Shown: positions 63,848 through 64,000 of the stretch, in pieces | Position numbering within the stretch: the stretch's first letter is position 1 | Layout of the letters: every line of letters starts with the position of its first letter | Assembly (NCBI RefSeq): GCF_019400745.1 | Contig: NZ_WJIB01000004.1 | Coordinates: 186,001 to 250,000, forward strand | Direction: 5' to 3' | Source: Cohnella sp. CFH 77786 | GTDB lineage: Bacteria > Bacillota > Bacilli > Paenibacillales > Paenibacillaceae | Length of the DNA stretch: 64,000 nucleotides | Translations under genes and position numbers: made by a program | Notes under the pieces: model-generated | Told to the model about the DNA's origin: nothing | What the model saw: only the letters and a program-made list of their open reading frames with translations | The model's database searches: none

Positions 63848-64000
63848 ATTACAATACGCGCCGGCCGGTCACGTAACGGGTGCTCCAGTAGCCGGTGGTC
63901 ATGCTGGAAATGCCGACACCGTCAAACGACGGAGAGTTGTGGATGAACTGGCCGTTGCCGAGATAGATGCCGACATGTCCGATCTCGGTGGACGAGCCGA
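63848..64000 (-). CDS. NlpC/P60 family hydrolase, C-terminal end
   Basis: 50 residues are visible before the right edge: [20 protein letters not shown] with the catalytic His in HVGIY, then a terminal [14 protein letters not shown]. This is the end of the C40 peptidase domain. The catalytic Cys and any signal peptide lie outside the window. It would cleave peptidoglycan stem peptides. Confidence 0.85.

Overview
The window looks like a chromosomal segment of a GC-rich, endospore-forming Gram-positive bacterium of the Paenibacillaceae (Paenibacillus/Cohnella type). The evidence is strong AGGAGG-type ribosome binding sites with frequent GTG/TTG starts, an H-type small acid-soluble spore protein, a CotS-like spore coat kinase, an SLH-domain exoenzyme, lipoprotein and NlpC/P60 wall proteins, and the futalosine menaquinone genes mqnB and mqnD. 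No rRNA, tRNA, CRISPR array, intact transposase or prophage was recognised. All family assignments rest on motif reading, without database searches.

Layout. 1-13 kb: a DUF4097-type fragment; a small membrane protein and a paralogue fused to a multicopper oxidase; an SDR enzyme divergent from a WYL regulator; a Dph6-like ligase; VOC, L,D-transpeptidase and ketopantoate-reductase genes; a LemA/TPM pair; a decayed dihydroorotate-dehydrogenase-like gene; and a DUF3900 gene. 13.3-17.4 kb: a visibly more AT-rich operon of a COG4705 membrane protein, response regulator, histidine kinase and PAP2 phosphatase, the last three joined by ATGA overlaps. 17.8-27 kb: a Lys/His decapeptide-repeat protein, sspH, an ABC-F protein, a beta-propeller / ubiquitin-like / E1-like cluster with a 43-codon downstream ORF, then helicase, HNH and VTT-domain genes, followed by a 51-bp tandem repeat array. 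27.7-39.9 kb: an ECF sigma factor with a membrane partner, DUF1761 and MFS genes, a heterodimeric ABC exporter, mqnB-mqnD, a cyclophilin lipoprotein, a GNAT enzyme, and an SRPBCC-ArsR operon with two operator-like palindromes.

40-46 kb: a flavin monooxygenase, a decayed MFS region, a DODA dioxygenase, a ferritin-like protein and a fatty-acid desaturase. Divergent from the desaturase is a cytochrome P450 translationally coupled to a 55-residue exported peptide containing two NGGHN(E/D)PP(V/T)GG repeats. 46-57 kb: a polymorphic-toxin locus. A 2,704-residue secreted RHS/YD-repeat protein with a Gly/Asn linker and an AT-rich C-terminal tip is followed by a candidate immunity gene, a terminator, a ~200-bp imperfect palindrome, a second similar terminator, an orphan RHS-core fragment with a displaced ORF, and kptA. 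The toxin gene is preceded by what reads as a c-di-GMP-I (GEMM) riboswitch, an intrinsic terminator and a promoter. This second-messenger-controlled toxin, together with the P450-coupled peptide and the propeller/Ubl/E1 cluster, are the most notable systems.

57-64 kb: a hypothetical protein, a thioredoxin-reductase-like flavoprotein, a GFPGGG-repeat surface protein, a broken DNA alkylation repair gene, an SLH-S9 peptidase, a CotS-like kinase and the 3' end of an NlpC/P60 hydrolase.
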